NCBI GenBank assembly: GCA_026260175.1
Contig: JAKCWW010004688.1
Location: 13,932-38,270, forward strand
From: Reticulitermes lucifugus
Lineage: Eukaryota > Arthropoda > Insecta > Blattodea > Rhinotermitidae
DNA: 24,339 nucleotides
Direction: 5' to 3'
In this document: in pieces, positions 1 to 10,339 of the stretch
Layout of the letters: every line of letters begins with the position of its first letter
Position numbering within the stretch: the first letter of the stretch is position 1
The notes under the pieces: generated by a model
The model's database searches: none
What the model saw: the letters and a program-made list of their open reading frames with translations, nothing else
Told to the model about the DNA's origin: nothing
Program-made: the position numbers and the translations under genes

Positions 1-170
1 GCATACAGTCATAAAATATTTTCCCCTGTACTTTGTTGAATATACAAGTATACCATATCGGAAAAAAAAGTTTCGAAGGAAATGGTACACAATGGCATAC
101 AGTCATAAAATATTTTCCCCTGTACAAGTATACCATATCGGAAAAAAAAGTTTCGAAGGAAATGGTACAC
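1..170. repeat. Imperfect tandem duplication, two copies
   Basis: The stretch 1-90 is repeated at 95-170. The second copy lacks a 14-base segment present at 31-44 of the first; otherwise the 30-base start and the 46-base end of each unit match base for base. The short reading frame that crosses both units is a by-product of the repeat and has no coding features. High identity suggests a recent local duplication followed by a small indel. Confidence 0.9.
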
Positions 171-333
171 ATCGTAATGTCAGCTTTGTTTCACGTCAAG
201 CATAAGTTGTCTTTTTATGATCCCCTTGTGTGAAAATCTGTACTGCTTACGTGAATTTTTTGTATATGGTAAGAAAACAGTAATTCAGGAGTGAGTGCAA
301 AAAGTTTCCACAAAAAAAAAACTAGAAGCCACT

Positions 334-525
334 TCAAAATTCTGGGCGCCAGAGGGATGACATGAAGCAAATTTCATACTGAGGACCCACAAAATAGGCA
401 CTACAAAATTTAGTCGCCAGGAAGACTTGGCGCCCGGGATTTGTGCAACCGTGCAGTACAGTTTTTGCCAAATTTGTGTCTGCCCCCAACCGACAGAATT
501 TCATGAAACTTGGTAAACATATCAT
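334..525 (-). repeat. Possible interspersed-repeat remnant
   Basis: The minus strand translates without a stop for 63 residues, including TVLHGCTNPGRQV and GPQYEICFMSSLWRPEF. I associate these peptides with conceptual translations of a repeat common in insect genomes, but I cannot name the element. The DNA contains a near-inverted GGGCGCCA/TGGCGCCC pair about 90 bases apart. It is not likely to be a host gene: there is no start context, the frame is short and no exon signals are visible. This call rests mostly on memory. Confidence 0.35.
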
Positions 526-2090
526 AATACTAAAGACTCCTCCACCTCTTTATTAATATTTCGGAGCAGTCAGTAATACCAAAACGACGATCGTGCGAAA
601 TTCTGAGTTCAAACCGATACTAGAACCAAACAGTGCATACAGTCCTGAAACACTGTGCAGAAATATGTATTTGGAAAGTATACAAACGCTGTTACAATAC
701 TGTAATGAGGAACGTGTATCACCATAGCAACTGCGCAAATTTACGTTTAGCCTTCTACTTGACGGCAAATAACACTGGGGGTGGACATGTGAAGTCTGCT
801 ACTGAGAGGGACCACATATATGAGCACAAAGTTGGAGTCATATATTAATGAGTTACAAACATGGCGACGGACTAAACGTTTGAAATTATACTTTAAAAAT
901 TTAAATAAATTAAATCTGTATGAGTAAAAATTATACATATAAATTTAAAACCAAAATGGAAATTTATTTAAAATCCTTGCTCACTTCAATGCTCGAAATA
1001 ACCCAGTTTTTAGTCTAATAAATTATTTCTGTAAGTTCTTGATTCCTATGACGTTCGAGACATTTTCAGGAGAGTGTGATATGCAGCTTCCTCTAAATAT
1101 TGGCCCGAGGTAAACCTGACCTTCCGCTCTCCGGAGTGGTATTCCTTCAAGGTATTTCGCATCAGATTACGTCTGGACGAAATTTCAAAATAGTTTTGAG
1201 ATATGTGACAGAAGGTCTTAGCCTTGAAGCAGCATGATGGGCCATTAGGTGGGTGTTCACCGAAAATAGCTCCGGCAGACGCAAGACGGAGCACATTTAT
1301 ACACTGGATTATGTAACACCAGTCAGGAAGGACGATCGCTTGACGTGAAGTTCCAGGTGTGTCCTAATCAAAGCTCCCTCGTCAAACCTCCTAGCAAAAC
1401 GTCTAGTGTCGTGACATACCTGCGTACTGTCGCTTCCTACACCGTATACTTTCATGGCAATGTGCAATCCATATACGTATTTTGGAAGAATCAAGAACAG
1501 TTAATCTTTAACTATTGAGAGACAGAAGAAGTTCACTTCGCCCGTTACAATTTATATGCGCTGGGAGAAAAAATTTCAAAGTTTTTAAACCCAAATAGCG
1601 AAAACTTTTCAAAACATATAAACGGATTTATTACGGAAGTTGGTCCGGACAATACTTACACGTTCTCAGGGCGGGAACTAAGAAGATTAACTCTTAGGCT
1701 TACTTGGATTCTAGATTTTATCAATCGTCTTTAATTTCGAAAAGAACACAACGTTTCGGAAACGGCATCTCTTTTAGTCCTCAGGTAAAATGGTCGGGAG
1801 ACACCTACTCAGCAACTCGGCCACAGCTCTTTCTAGCGGATTTAACTGAATGTACCTCCCAACTTTCATCTGAGGACGAAAATAGGTTCAGTTTCCGAAA
1901 CTTTTGGTTCTGTGGTCAACGCCCAGAAACCAAGAAGTCCGAAATGTAATATATCATTGTCACAGCCCGGAGGGTTAAGTGTTTTATCTGTTCGGGATTG
2001 ATGGCCTTGCTTCGGAATAATGGTAGAAGTAACAATACAGAAGTGCGTTGTTTAACGACGCTGTCTTTGCTTAGGCTACATAGCGTCGGT
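526..2090. other. No supported gene
   Basis: AT-rich sequence with only short, overlapping frames on both strands (the longest about 80 codons), none with recognisable motifs. I see no repeat structure here and no RNA gene. Confidence 0.6.
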
Positions 2091-2099
2091 GGTAGATGA

Positions 2100-2262
2100 C
2101 TATGGAGCATTGGTGGAATAATGCAGACACGGGAGAAGAGAAATACTCCGAGACAAACCCTGTGCCACTGCCAGTTTGTCCATCACAAATGTCACAAGAG
2201 GAGTGTGGAATAATCTCACTCGACCCTCCATCTGAGAGGCTGGCGAATAACCAGGATCACGA
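2100..2262 (-). repeat. SINE-like repeat, copy 1 (degraded)
   Basis: Read on the minus strand, this aligns along its length with the better preserved copy at 6990-7265: the segments GGTTATTCGCCAGCCTCTCA and TTTGTGATGGACAAACTGGC correspond to GGTTAGTCGCCGGCCTCTCA and TTTGTGGTGGACAAAGTGGC there. The tRNA-like head is badly eroded in this copy; the region expected to hold the A box shows no clear match. The open frames across it are shadows of the repeat. The shared alignment is direct evidence of an interspersed family. Confidence 0.7.
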
Positions 2263-2319
2263 AAAGCCTTGTCACTTTCTTGTGTCATCCTATTCTGCTT
2301 CAACATTTTTCGCATCTAC

Positions 2320-3440
2320 TTTACTTCCTTCCTTTACTGTTCTTATTCTATTCCTGTATCTTCTTTCGTTTCTTAAGTCGCTTTCTTCTTCTGACAGCAC
2401 TCCGTTAAAGCATATTAGCCTGTTACGATTTATATCTAAATTAAAAATGATGAATACTTGAGACATTTGATAGCCTCTTCGGAAGGGATCAGCCCATCGC
2501 AAAGCCTCTAGCCGTAAATAAGCAACAAAAATGTCACATTTTCATGCTCCAATCGGTATTCAAACACGGCGTCGCTAGCTACAACTTCCACAGATAACCG
2601 TTCTATTTATCCTTCGTATAAATTACAGCCCTAGAGGGATAAAAATGATACCGCAATTTCACTAAATATTCGCATCATGCATTTGGACATTTCTTAAGAG
2701 AGGTTGATAGATATTAGCCAAAAAGAGTAAGGCTGCAATGCTGACCAAATTATAGGTTCCTCTTTCACTGCTTCATGATGAAAGATTGCGTTCGGGGAAT
2801 TACTGCCATCTGGCGTATCGTAAACTATAAGAATAAGCCGATTGTGACTCAGTCAATCACAAACCAAGCGCGAAATATATATAAGTAGACAATATTGAGC
2901 ATTTTAAAGCCCAGTGGTAATTCTATGTAGCACTTTCTGCAGGAAACTATGGATTTTTTACAGTGTATTTATGTGTTTCGTATGGTTCGAAAATTAAACA
3001 CAATTTTTTACCAAAACAATACTGATTGGTATTTTAATGGAGAAGGAGTTTGTTCTAGGTCAGGTAGGAACTGAATTGTTGTATATAATTTAGATTAGCT
3101 CCAGTCTTAAAAGATTTAATAATAGCGTAATTATAAATAATTTAATATTAAAAATTCAATTGTAAATCAAAGTTCCTTTTTTTTAAAAACTAACTAACCC
3201 ACGGCTCAGTTAATACGTATGTCAGACCACATCAAATATCATACGATTAGACAGCTGAGCAAGCGGAAAGGCAATTACAGAAATCTGTGATGACAGCACC
3301 TAGAAGTTCCACAGCACTAAATCCTGAAGTCTATTACCGAATTCAGTCCTGAATCAGATAGAACCGGTTATAACTGAAACACATCGCCAAGATACATGCT
3401 AAAGGTTTCCCAGAAACAAAACAAGATACCGTATTGTGCT
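2320..3440. other. No supported gene
   Basis: AT-rich, low in open frames, with several A/T-only runs around 3095-3190. No coding, RNA or repeat signal that I can support. Confidence 0.6.
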
Positions 3441-3462
3441 CTGGACATGATGTTGAGCTAGA

Positions 3463-3620
3463 ATGTGGTATTGCACGCATACTCCTCTGCTGCATCAGCC
3501 GCCCACACTTGGACTGCTTGACTCTTGGAGATGGGGCCTACAGGCTGTCCCGAAACGTCGGTCACCAACTACCATCATACGCTGCGTAATATCCCAGAAG
3601 AGCGAAGGCCTCATACAATT
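3463..3620. repeat. Fold-back module copy at 3.5 kb
   Basis: The plus strand carries the paired boxes CTTGGAGATGG (3524-3534) and GAAACGTCGG (3552-3561), followed by a segment ending in ATATCCCAGAAG that also occurs near 18.7 kb. On the minus strand the same DNA translates as FWDITQRMMVVGDRRFG, a peptide pattern shared with the copies at 13.4 and 18.6 kb. An opposite arm to the left is not clearly preserved. This is a non-coding interspersed repeat whose peptides recur because the DNA recurs. Confidence 0.6.
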
Positions 3621-3879
3621 TGTTGATTTAATCATTGCATTAATGTACTAGCAAGAGAAAAGAGCACCTGGTGAAGTTCCCCAATATAAAACAAAATAAA
3701 TAAGAGAGGAAAGATGAAAGCAGTGGCGCAGACACGTTGTTTGGTACCCGGGACGAGTAATCACAATGACCGCCCCAAACAAAAATTATAAACTTTTAAA
3801 AGATCACAATTATTTATTGAATTTCCTTATATTCGGCTCAGTAATGTAAAATTTGTTGAGCGTAGAAAATCAATTTTTT

Positions 3880-4135
3880 CGTTTAAAATATTCATTTTGC
3901 CGTCAAATTTGCCGTTTGTGCGATAATGTGGAAAAAATATAGCAGAGAGAGAGAGAGAGACAGGCCACAGATGACAACATAATACGACGCGGAAAAGATG
4001 CGACTTGCGTGCCGGATAACTAAGGCACAAATACAGACACACACTTATAATATTTAATACTTACGCTTTTCCACTGCAACAACGGTTACGCGAACGCGCC
4101 TCAATGTTACGTTATAGTACATTGCCTGTCTTGTT
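3880..4135 (-). mobile_element. About 500-bp repeat family, copy A (truncated)
   Basis: Shares its whole length with the distal parts of copy B (11717-12247) and copy C (22621-23287): the GATAATGTGGAAA, CAGGCCACAGATGACAA, ATAACTAAG and GGTTACGCGAACGCGCC blocks appear in the same order and spacing. About half of the element is missing at the left. A (GA)9 microsatellite at 3944-3960 interrupts it. Strand is given for the conceptual translation, which reads CHLWPVSL and similar peptides known to me from many arthropod genomes. No transposase is encoded. Confidence 0.8.
3944..3960. repeat. (GA)n microsatellite
   Basis: Uninterrupted GA dinucleotides inside repeat copy A. Copies B and C do not have it, so it arose in this copy. 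Confidence 0.9.
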
Positions 4136-4139
4136 AAAA

Positions 4140-4880
4140 ACTGTGTGCTTTACTTGGCCATGGTTTCTCGACGATTGCCAAAACTCTGTTCTGTACACCC
4201 CTCTCAATCCTGTACGCCTACTGGGGAAAGCGGATATGTCGTGTCAAGGGGGTGAGTTACGAACATTGTGCTGTTTACAGGCATCTGTTTCAAACACTTC
4301 AACAAACATTACCCTGCAGACATGCAAATTACCTTCGACTACTACCCACAGTTGTAATTTATCTCCCACATCTCACTCGTCCAAATCGCATTTCGTGTGT
4401 AACTCCATGAAGCAAACGAGAAGCTAACAGCTGCTCGGCCGGTTAAGAAATAACCCGCGTTTTATCGAAACCAAAGATTAATACCGTTGGCACAACAGCC
4501 CACCAATGGATATTATCCTGAGCCAGATTACTGCCGTACATACCTCAAGCCCGATGGTCATAAATTCAATACTAATACCAACTTCTATCTATGCCTAGGT
4601 CTCTCTAGTGTTCTCTTCCATTCAACTTGTCCGGCCAAATTATTTTACGTATATCTCACTGCCCCCATACGTGCTACATACTCTTCTTCATGACGAAATT
4701 AAGAGCAGATTAAAAGCAGGAAGCGCTCGTCACCTCCTTGTTCAGAATCTTCCGTGTTCCCGTGTAATATTGAAAATAATTAAAGACTTTACTATACACA
4801 GCTCTGTTTCACCCGTTGTTTTGCATGCGTGAGTACTGTAAGTGATCGGCAGACTGTCGGCAGACCCCTTTAAGATGGAA
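4140..4880. other. No supported gene
   Basis: A 107-codon frame at 4104-4427 starts inside the end of repeat copy A and shows no domain, signal peptide or membrane pattern. Shorter frames to 4832 are likewise unremarkable. I see nothing supportable. Confidence 0.5.
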
Positions 4881-4884
4881 GGGC

Positions 4885-5255
4885 TGACTGCACTGAAGGC
4901 GTTGAAGAATTAAAGGCTGAAAGGAATATTTGGACCAAAGACGACGATGGAGAAAATTACATAACGTGGAGCGTCATTATTTGTGCTCAGCCCCAACAGT
5001 AAACGTCATTAGAGTGATTACGTTAAGAATAATGGATTGGGCGGTACATGTATAGTGTACAGTGGGAGGCGATAAATTCATACTAAATTTTGATCGGGAA
5101 ACCGAAAATGGAGATTCAGCCTGGGAGACCAAAGCTTTGGTGGGCTGATAATACTACAACGGACGTTAAGAGAAGTAGGGTATGACAGTTTCGACAGAGT
5201 TCCAGACTTTCACATTAGGGTGCAAAATAGGAATATTGTGAAGAGGGCAATCTAA
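4885..5255 (+). pseudogene. LINE pol C-terminal fragment (reverse transcriptase tail)
   Basis: A decayed piece of the region following the reverse-transcriptase domain of a non-LTR retrotransposon. Visible stretches, in order but in different frames, are ERNIWTKDDDGENYIT, IRVITLRIMDWAVHV (matching the family pattern in which a basic-rich stretch precedes RWAGHV), and GRPKLWWADNTTTDVKRS (matching the GRP..RW.D.I..D pattern). Stops and frameshifts separate them, so this is not functional. The DNA of the first part also matches the minus-strand fragments at 9275-9540 and 23860-24040, for example at AGAAAATTACAT and TTAGAGTGATTA. The original protein acted in copying LINE RNA into chromosomal DNA. 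Identification is by motif memory and by agreement among the copies here. Confidence 0.7.
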
Positions 5256-5259
5256 CTTT

Positions 5260-6430
5260 TGGGTTTCACAGACTCAGGGAACTTCTTCAGCAGATTCGTA
5301 ACTCTCGATTTTTCAACGAAGAGCCACGGAGTTAGCCACCATTGTTCCACTGTGCCACTGACAGGTCTTCACGTCTCTGCAACACATCTTCATCACCAAG
5401 CTGTCAAGCAGCAGGGCCACTTGTATCGGCCTCACTTGTCCGACATTCTCACCAACACTTGAACAGTCAGTCGTTCTCAGTTTGCCGTTCCACTCGGCAA
5501 ATGCCGTATCATTAATCCTCTAAGTATGTTTCTCTGTGTTCTCTCAACGTGCCAAAGCCATTTGTAGTTCAAAATTTGTATCAATGTACAATTATTACGA
5601 CGTTAAATTGTAAAACCCTAAATTAAGCGTCGTGAGTGCTCTACCCACTTCAGAATTTCGCACTGTCAGTGAGTGGGTATTATTTATTGTAGTAAATTCC
5701 AAAGTATGAAGGTTGCACAGCCTCTCACGTCATGAAATCCGTATCAGGTTTCATAAAAATGTAACGCTTTCAAATCCTATTAGATGAGAGTAAACAGAAA
5801 AGGACACAGTGACACCGTAAACCTACAATCCAGAGAAAGGTTGGTGGCCTAAAATTAAGCATTGTAAAAACATATTATTCTTTTGTCTTAATTCAGAAGG
5901 CAACAAATCTTTGTTTGTTATTCGAGGGCGGTCTATAACAGAATCAATACTTTAGTGAACGTCTTAGAACTTAAATGACTTATAGGAAATTTTGGGACTC
6001 ACATGCCTATGTTTGCTATTCGGGGGTTACCACAGCATACATGAAGTCACTTAACTTTGAGAACTTCTTTTAAGCATTTGGATCATACGGGATATAACAG
6101 TCGCCAACAATTATCGTCAGTGTTTGCTTGTGAACAAATTTTATTGTTGTGTCCATATACGTTTTTATCCTTTGTCGATCAGATGGAGACACAACTTCCT
6201 GAAGCGACAAGGGACTTATAAAAGTTTCATTTAACCTGCACTTTAGAGATTGGAATCGATTTCATGTAGGCCTTTTTATTTACTGAAGGAAGTAATGTCT
6301 GTAAGACCAACGGGACACAAATACGGGACACAATCCGGTGGACAAATAAGAACAGAAACTGGAAAAATAAAGAATCCATAGTTACAGAACAGAAATGTAA
6401 TTAGTATATATTTCTTTGTCAAGTTAGTCA
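5260..6430. other. No supported gene
   Basis: Only short frames on both strands without motifs. No repeats, RNA genes or tandem structure seen. Confidence 0.55.
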
Positions 6431-6439
6431 TATACAACT

Positions 6440-6495
6440 CATAATACAAGGTAAAATAGGCTACATGTTTCGGCCTAAACAAGCCATCAACAGGA
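6440..6495 (-). repeat. Half copy of the fold-back module
   Basis: The minus strand has CTGTTGATGG (6484-6493 on plus as CCATCAACAG) and GAAACATGTA (6462-6471 on plus as TACATGTTTC), with a short complementary GGC/GCC stretch between them. It resembles the arms at 10.15-10.27 kb, but no opposite arm is visible to the right. Confidence 0.5.
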
Positions 6496-6570
6496 CTATA
6501 CCTATAACATAAAAAATAAAATTATTAGAACTGCAAGCAGGTGTGAGATCTCAAGTCTTTAAAATGTCAA

Positions 6571-6654
6571 GGTACAATTATAAATGTATCAGCAAAAAAA
6601 ATTGTTTACAGAATTAATTACATACGATCTTGCTGATACATTTATAGTTGTACC
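6571..6654. repeat. Inverted repeat, 24-bp arms
   Basis: Arms at 6571-6594 and 6631-6654 are complementary at 23 of 24 positions and enclose a 36-base AT-rich loop. No target duplication is clear. This could be a tiny MITE or a fold-back remnant. Confidence 0.85.
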
Positions 6655-6989
6655 TGTACGACGTATATTCCGTAAAATGTTTCACACGTATTCAAATATG
6701 TTGTATCAGTTTGTCTCAATAAGTTGATACATATAATATTAAATACAGTGCTAATAATGGTAACTGTAAATTTGGTGTAGAAGTTTCGGTATAATATCCA
6801 ACACAAATAATATAAACTTGTCGTACTCAATAAAATTTCTGAACACAAAGCTACAAAAGCGATGCAGAGTTAACAGGGAGCACAATACGTAAATTTCCCG
6901 CAAGATCCTTAGTATCCTTCATTTGAATACTGCATATTATCCATTTAGCTGTAATGGATAAACAAGAAACGAAATTACGCCTCACAGCA

Positions 6990-7265
6990 AGGCCGTGCCA
7001 TGGCTCAGGCGGTTAGTCGCCGGCCTCTCACCGCGGAGGCCCGGATTGGATCCCGGTTCGGACCATGTGGGATTTGTGGTGGACAAAGTGGCACTGGGAA
7101 AGGCTTTTCCCCAAGTACTTCGGTTTTCCCCTGCCAATTTCATTCCACCGGTGGTCCATTACTCGGAAAAACGAAAAAACACTAATCATCTTCATCACAG
7201 GGTTGCACAATAAGCCTCAAGGCTGCGATGCGTCCGTAGCATCTGCTGCGGGGCCCTTCACCAAA
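6990..7265 (+). repeat. tRNA-derived SINE-like repeat, copy 2
   Basis: The head looks like a tRNA: an A-box-like TGGCTCAGGCGG at 7001-7012, a GGCCTC...GAGGCC anticodon-type stem at about 7022-7041, and a weakened B box around 7043-7054 (GGATTGGATCCC against the usual GGTTCGANTCC). The body that follows (7065-7200) aligns with copy 1 at 2100-2262 in the opposite orientation. On the minus strand it translates as GRGKPKYLGKSLSQCHFVHH, a peptide pattern I recall as frequent in cockroach conceptual translations. RNA polymerase III would have transcribed an intact copy from the internal boxes. The 3' limit is uncertain; the segment after 7200 (AAGCCTCAAGGCTGCGATG) may be part of it. Confidence 0.7.
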
Positions 7266-7484
7266 AGAAAATGCCTCACAGCAAACTGCACAAACATACT
7301 ACACGGACATGCCCCTACATCACACTCTACACGTTGCTTTCACCACAGAGGCAAGTAATTTAATTATATCCATGAGAAAGCTAGGACTTCAGATAAAAGT
7401 GCAATTAATAGCATAGTTGTTGCATATCTGGTTATAAACAATGCTGTATCGCATGGTTGTTATATTTTTTCCTTGCGTAACGCT

Positions 7485-7690
7485 CTATACTCGGTTCAGA
7501 TCTCGGCCGAACAACAGCCATTCCGAGGTTTTCGTGGTTTTCGTCAGTCCTTCCACATAAATGTCGGGAAATAGCTTTATTAGGTCACGACTTCCTCCTT
7601 CTTGATCCGATATAATTCATCATTCATCGATAATCTTGCCATTCGACGCTACGTAAGCTGAGATACTGACAGCGTCCTTAACAAAGCCAC
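7485..7690 (+). repeat. SINE-like remnant with B-box-like start
   Basis: A degraded B box (GGTTCAGATCTC, 7493-7504) is followed by GAGGTTTTCGTGGTTTTC, then CACGACTTCCTCC and a GACGCTACGTAAGC block. In my memory this order of blocks matches a widespread insect SINE body whose end reads as GCGACGTAAAGC. No A box is recognisable upstream. It is heavily mutated and surely inactive. Confidence 0.45.
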
Positions 7691-7910
7691 AAAAAATTAA
7701 TGGCTGCGAATTTCTTGATTACTTTAGCTGATATTAGCTTCACAAGAAGGAATCTGCTCGCGGGGTTAGTTATTTAACGACAGCTTCTCAACTGATTCGT
7801 CAAGCCGAGTCTAATACGATAATAAATTGATAGATTCAGAAGAAAATGTGGTAGTCTAGTTCAAGGTAGACCCCTATTATCCCAGGTGCTGAGGAAAACC
7901 ACGAAACTTG

Positions 7911-8100
7911 CAATACAATTTTCTCAGGTTGACAGTCGCGTCCGGCGGTTTAAATGCACCGACGTTTTCAGAGACCGAATCCGTGTCCATCATCATTTTT
8001 TCTGATATTAGAACCTTGATGATGGAAACGGAATCAGTCTTTGAAACGTCGGTTTACTAGAACCACCTTACGCGACTGCCAACCCCAGAATATTGTATCG
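7911..8100. mobile_element. Fold-back element with 85-bp arms
   Basis: Arms 7911-7995 and 8017-8100 are inverted copies at roughly three in four positions, with a 21-base loop. Each arm carries the module, outward from the centre: TGATGATGG, a spacer, then GAAACGTCGG (8043-8052 on plus; a one-base-longer GAAAACGTCGG on minus in the left arm) and GCAGTCGCG/CGCGACTGCC further out. No open reading frame is present. The left and right arms have diverged from each other, so this copy is old. Confidence 0.75.
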
Positions 8101-8109
8101 AATTTTGTC

Positions 8110-8385
8110 GCCGTGGAAGTTTTGAAACTTATATAACGAAATGTTCAGTTACGGTCCGCTTTCGGGCCAAGAACCGAAACTAAGGGCCTCCGACATAGAG
8201 TACTAACTAGGACACCACGGCGTTCGTAAATATTCAGGTTATGGGTTTCCACTGACATATGGTAGGATGGTTATGAGCTATGGATCAGGCCGTGGCCCAT
8301 TTTAGATTGGTACGCAGCAAAATATATGGACGATCTGATGATCTAAATGGAAACACTAGTTTGGAAGCGAGTATAAATGAATATG
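8110..8385. other. No supported gene
   Basis: Mixed-composition sequence without motifs, RNA genes or repeats that I can identify. Confidence 0.5.
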
Positions 8386-8390
8386 TTTCG

Positions 8391-8580
8391 AATTAAACGG
8401 GTACCCTTGGAATGTAACGGGTACCTTACAAATTAAACTTGTGCATTTCGGGTTAAATTGAATTCTTTCAAATTAAACTTGTACCTGTCGAATTAAACGG
8501 GTACCTTTGGAATTAAACTGGTACCTTCTAATTAAACCGATACCTTACAAATTAAACAGGTACCTTTCGAAGTAAACCCA
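8391..8580. repeat. Minisatellite, unit about 20 bp
   Basis: About nine imperfect units of the form AATTAAACGGGTACCTTTCG, each 19-21 bases long. Most units contain the palindrome GGTACC; some have lost it by point change. Unit-to-unit divergence is substantial, so the array is not freshly amplified. Confidence 0.9.
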
Positions 8581-8844
8581 GACGCATTATCACTGTTTTA
8601 ACTCACTAGGCTTTCAGCATTGCTCACACCGAGTTCTATAAATACAGAAGATGTCACAAAATTGTCAACGCTGTCTCGTCAGCATAACACAGTCAGCACA
8701 CCACAGTTTGCAAATGATCAACCAAATGATTTAAATATTCAAATCAGTACTATTTTCAGGCTAATGGTGATCCTTGAAATTAGATATATTTAGTCTTAAG
8801 TCGCATTAAATGAAAACTATTTCAATTAAAACAACTGAAATTCA

Positions 8845-9040
8845 CATATGACGTATTGTCTATTTTCGTTGGTTTCATGATCCCCTTCTTTTTGTTCATC
8901 TACCCTGAAGATAGCAGCATTTTCCTCTGCAACGTTGCCATCCAGTACCAGATTACACGGCATCATAGTGCGGAAGATCCCAACATGAATCTTACACAAA
9001 TAGAAAACTTCCTTCTGTACAGCCAGAGTTCCTTTATTAC
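8845..9040 (+). repeat. Fold-back module copy at 8.9 kb
   Basis: The plus strand has CTGAAGATAG (8905-8914), GCAGCATTTTCCTCT and then GCAACGTTGC (8929-8938, the GAAACGTCGG box with changes). This is followed by CAGATTACACGGCATCATA, which matches the outer parts of the arms near 13.6 and 18.7 kb. The left arm is only faintly visible. The 99-codon frame over this stretch is an accident of the repeat; it has one hydrophobic start that could be mistaken for a signal peptide. Confidence 0.55.
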
Positions 9041-9274
9041 ACATCCATTTCATTACACTTTGTCAACGTTTTTAACAGACACTGAGACCAAAGTATCAAT
9101 CACGTGCGGTAAATACATCAAGCAAGGAAGGAAGACGCGTAATTCGATTCACTAATTTCAAAAGAAACTTCACAAGTATTCTTCTACTCGGTCGATATCG
9201 GCCCAACCGTTCGAAAACGAAATCCAAGAAGAACCTTCATAAAAATGCACATAACTTTTCAGTCACAAAGTGGG

Positions 9275-9540
9275 CTCCTACTTTCAGCAGTGTTTACTAT
9301 ATTCCCCATCTATTTCATCCTACTTTATTTAATCACTGTAACAATAAGATGCAAAAATAATACATATGGAAACTCTCATGATGTAATTTTCTACATGTTT
9401 CTCTTCCTCCTTCTCAGATCTAGATATTCCCCTCAGCATTTTGATCTCAGACACCCTCAGTTTATGTTCTTCCCTTAGAGTAAAAACTCCAGCATTTCAA
9501 ACCCATACAAAGCAGAAGTTAAGGGCTCTGAGTTCAGGAA
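9275..9540 (-). pseudogene. LINE pol C-terminal fragment
   Basis: Read on the minus strand from about 9540 down: ALYGFEMLEFLL, then in another frame EEHKLRVSEIKMLRGI, matching the LYGCETW...EEHRLRVFENRVLR pattern that follows the reverse-transcriptase domain in a common insect LINE type. Below 9420 the DNA continues to match that protein's coding sequence (a GTAGAAAATTACAT block, then GTGATTAAAT), although stops interrupt every frame. The fragment ends at the right where the 19-bp minisatellite begins. It overlaps an open frame on plus at 9245-9478, which I regard as a shadow. Confidence 0.65.
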
Positions 9541-10050
9541 GTAACTTACAGACACAGAGTCAACCTACAGATACACAGTTAATCTGCAGACACACAGTTA
9601 ACCTATAGTTACACAGTTAATCTACAGACACACATTTAACCTACAGGCACACAGTTAATCTACAGGCATACAGTTAATCTACAGGCACACAGATAATCTA
9701 CAGACACACAGTTAACCTATAGGTACACAGTTAATCTGCAGACACACAGTTAACGTACAGGAACACAGTTAATCTACAGGTACACAGATAACCTACAGAC
9801 ACACAGTATACGTACAGGTACACAGTTAACCTACAGGCACACAGTTAATCTACAGGCATACAGTTAATATACAGGCACACAGATAACGTACAGCACACAG
9901 TTAACCTATAGGTACACAGTTAATCTGCAGGCACACAGTTAACGTACAGGAACACAGTTAATCTGCAGACACACAGTTAACCTACAGTCATACAGTTAAT
10001 CTACAGGCATACAGTTAATCTACAGGCACACAGTTAACCTACAGACACAC
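9541..10050. repeat. 19-bp minisatellite, left block
   Basis: About 27 units of 19 bases with consensus near GTTAAYCTACAGGCACACA. Variants recur in order: the run starting at 9641 is repeated at 9831 with few differences for about 150 bases. This gives a higher-order period of 190 bases (10 units), shortened to 189 after a one-base deletion near 9893. The GTTAAC palindrome is present in many units. Confidence 0.95.
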
Positions 10051-10339
10051 ATCTTTTATATTATTCATACCGTGCATCGTGTTACAATCATCATAACAAC
10101 CAACTGATGCACTGGATAAAATATACTTCTAAACTATATTAAAACCCCGTACATGTTTCAGCACCAAGGTACCATCTTCAGAGGGGCGTTCGTTACAAAC
10201 GAGTGAAGATATTCATTCGTTTGTAACGAACTTCCCCCTGAAGATGGTACCTTGGTGCTGAAACATGTACGGGGTTTTAATATAGTTCACAAATGTACGT
10301 ATTTTATCCAGTGCATGAGTTGGTTGTTGTGACGACTTA
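10051..10339. mobile_element. Fold-back element inserted in the minisatellite
   Basis: A non-minisatellite block that splits the 19-bp array. Its core, 10087-10336, is a near-perfect palindrome with about 125-base arms and no loop; the centre is near 10211. Each arm contains, outward, CTGAAGATGG (10238-10247 plus; 10172-10181 minus) and GAAACATGTA (10260-10269 plus; 10150-10159 minus), then a shared GGGGTTTTAATATAGTT segment. The outer 36 bases on the left (10051-10086) lack a partner. A target duplication cannot be read because the array itself is repetitive. Confidence 0.85.

Noticed and set aside
3720..3780. CAGTGGCGCAG start resembling a hAT transposon end
   Set aside because: No matching inverted end or 8-base duplication could be found within reach.
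4104..4427. 107-codon open frame, the second longest on the plus strand
   Set aside because: It begins within repeat copy A, is cysteine/serine/threonine-rich without a domain pattern, and shows no start or splice context.
8856..9155. 99-codon frame with a hydrophobic start resembling a signal peptide
   Set aside because: The DNA is a copy of the fold-back module; the same peptides appear wherever the repeat occurs.
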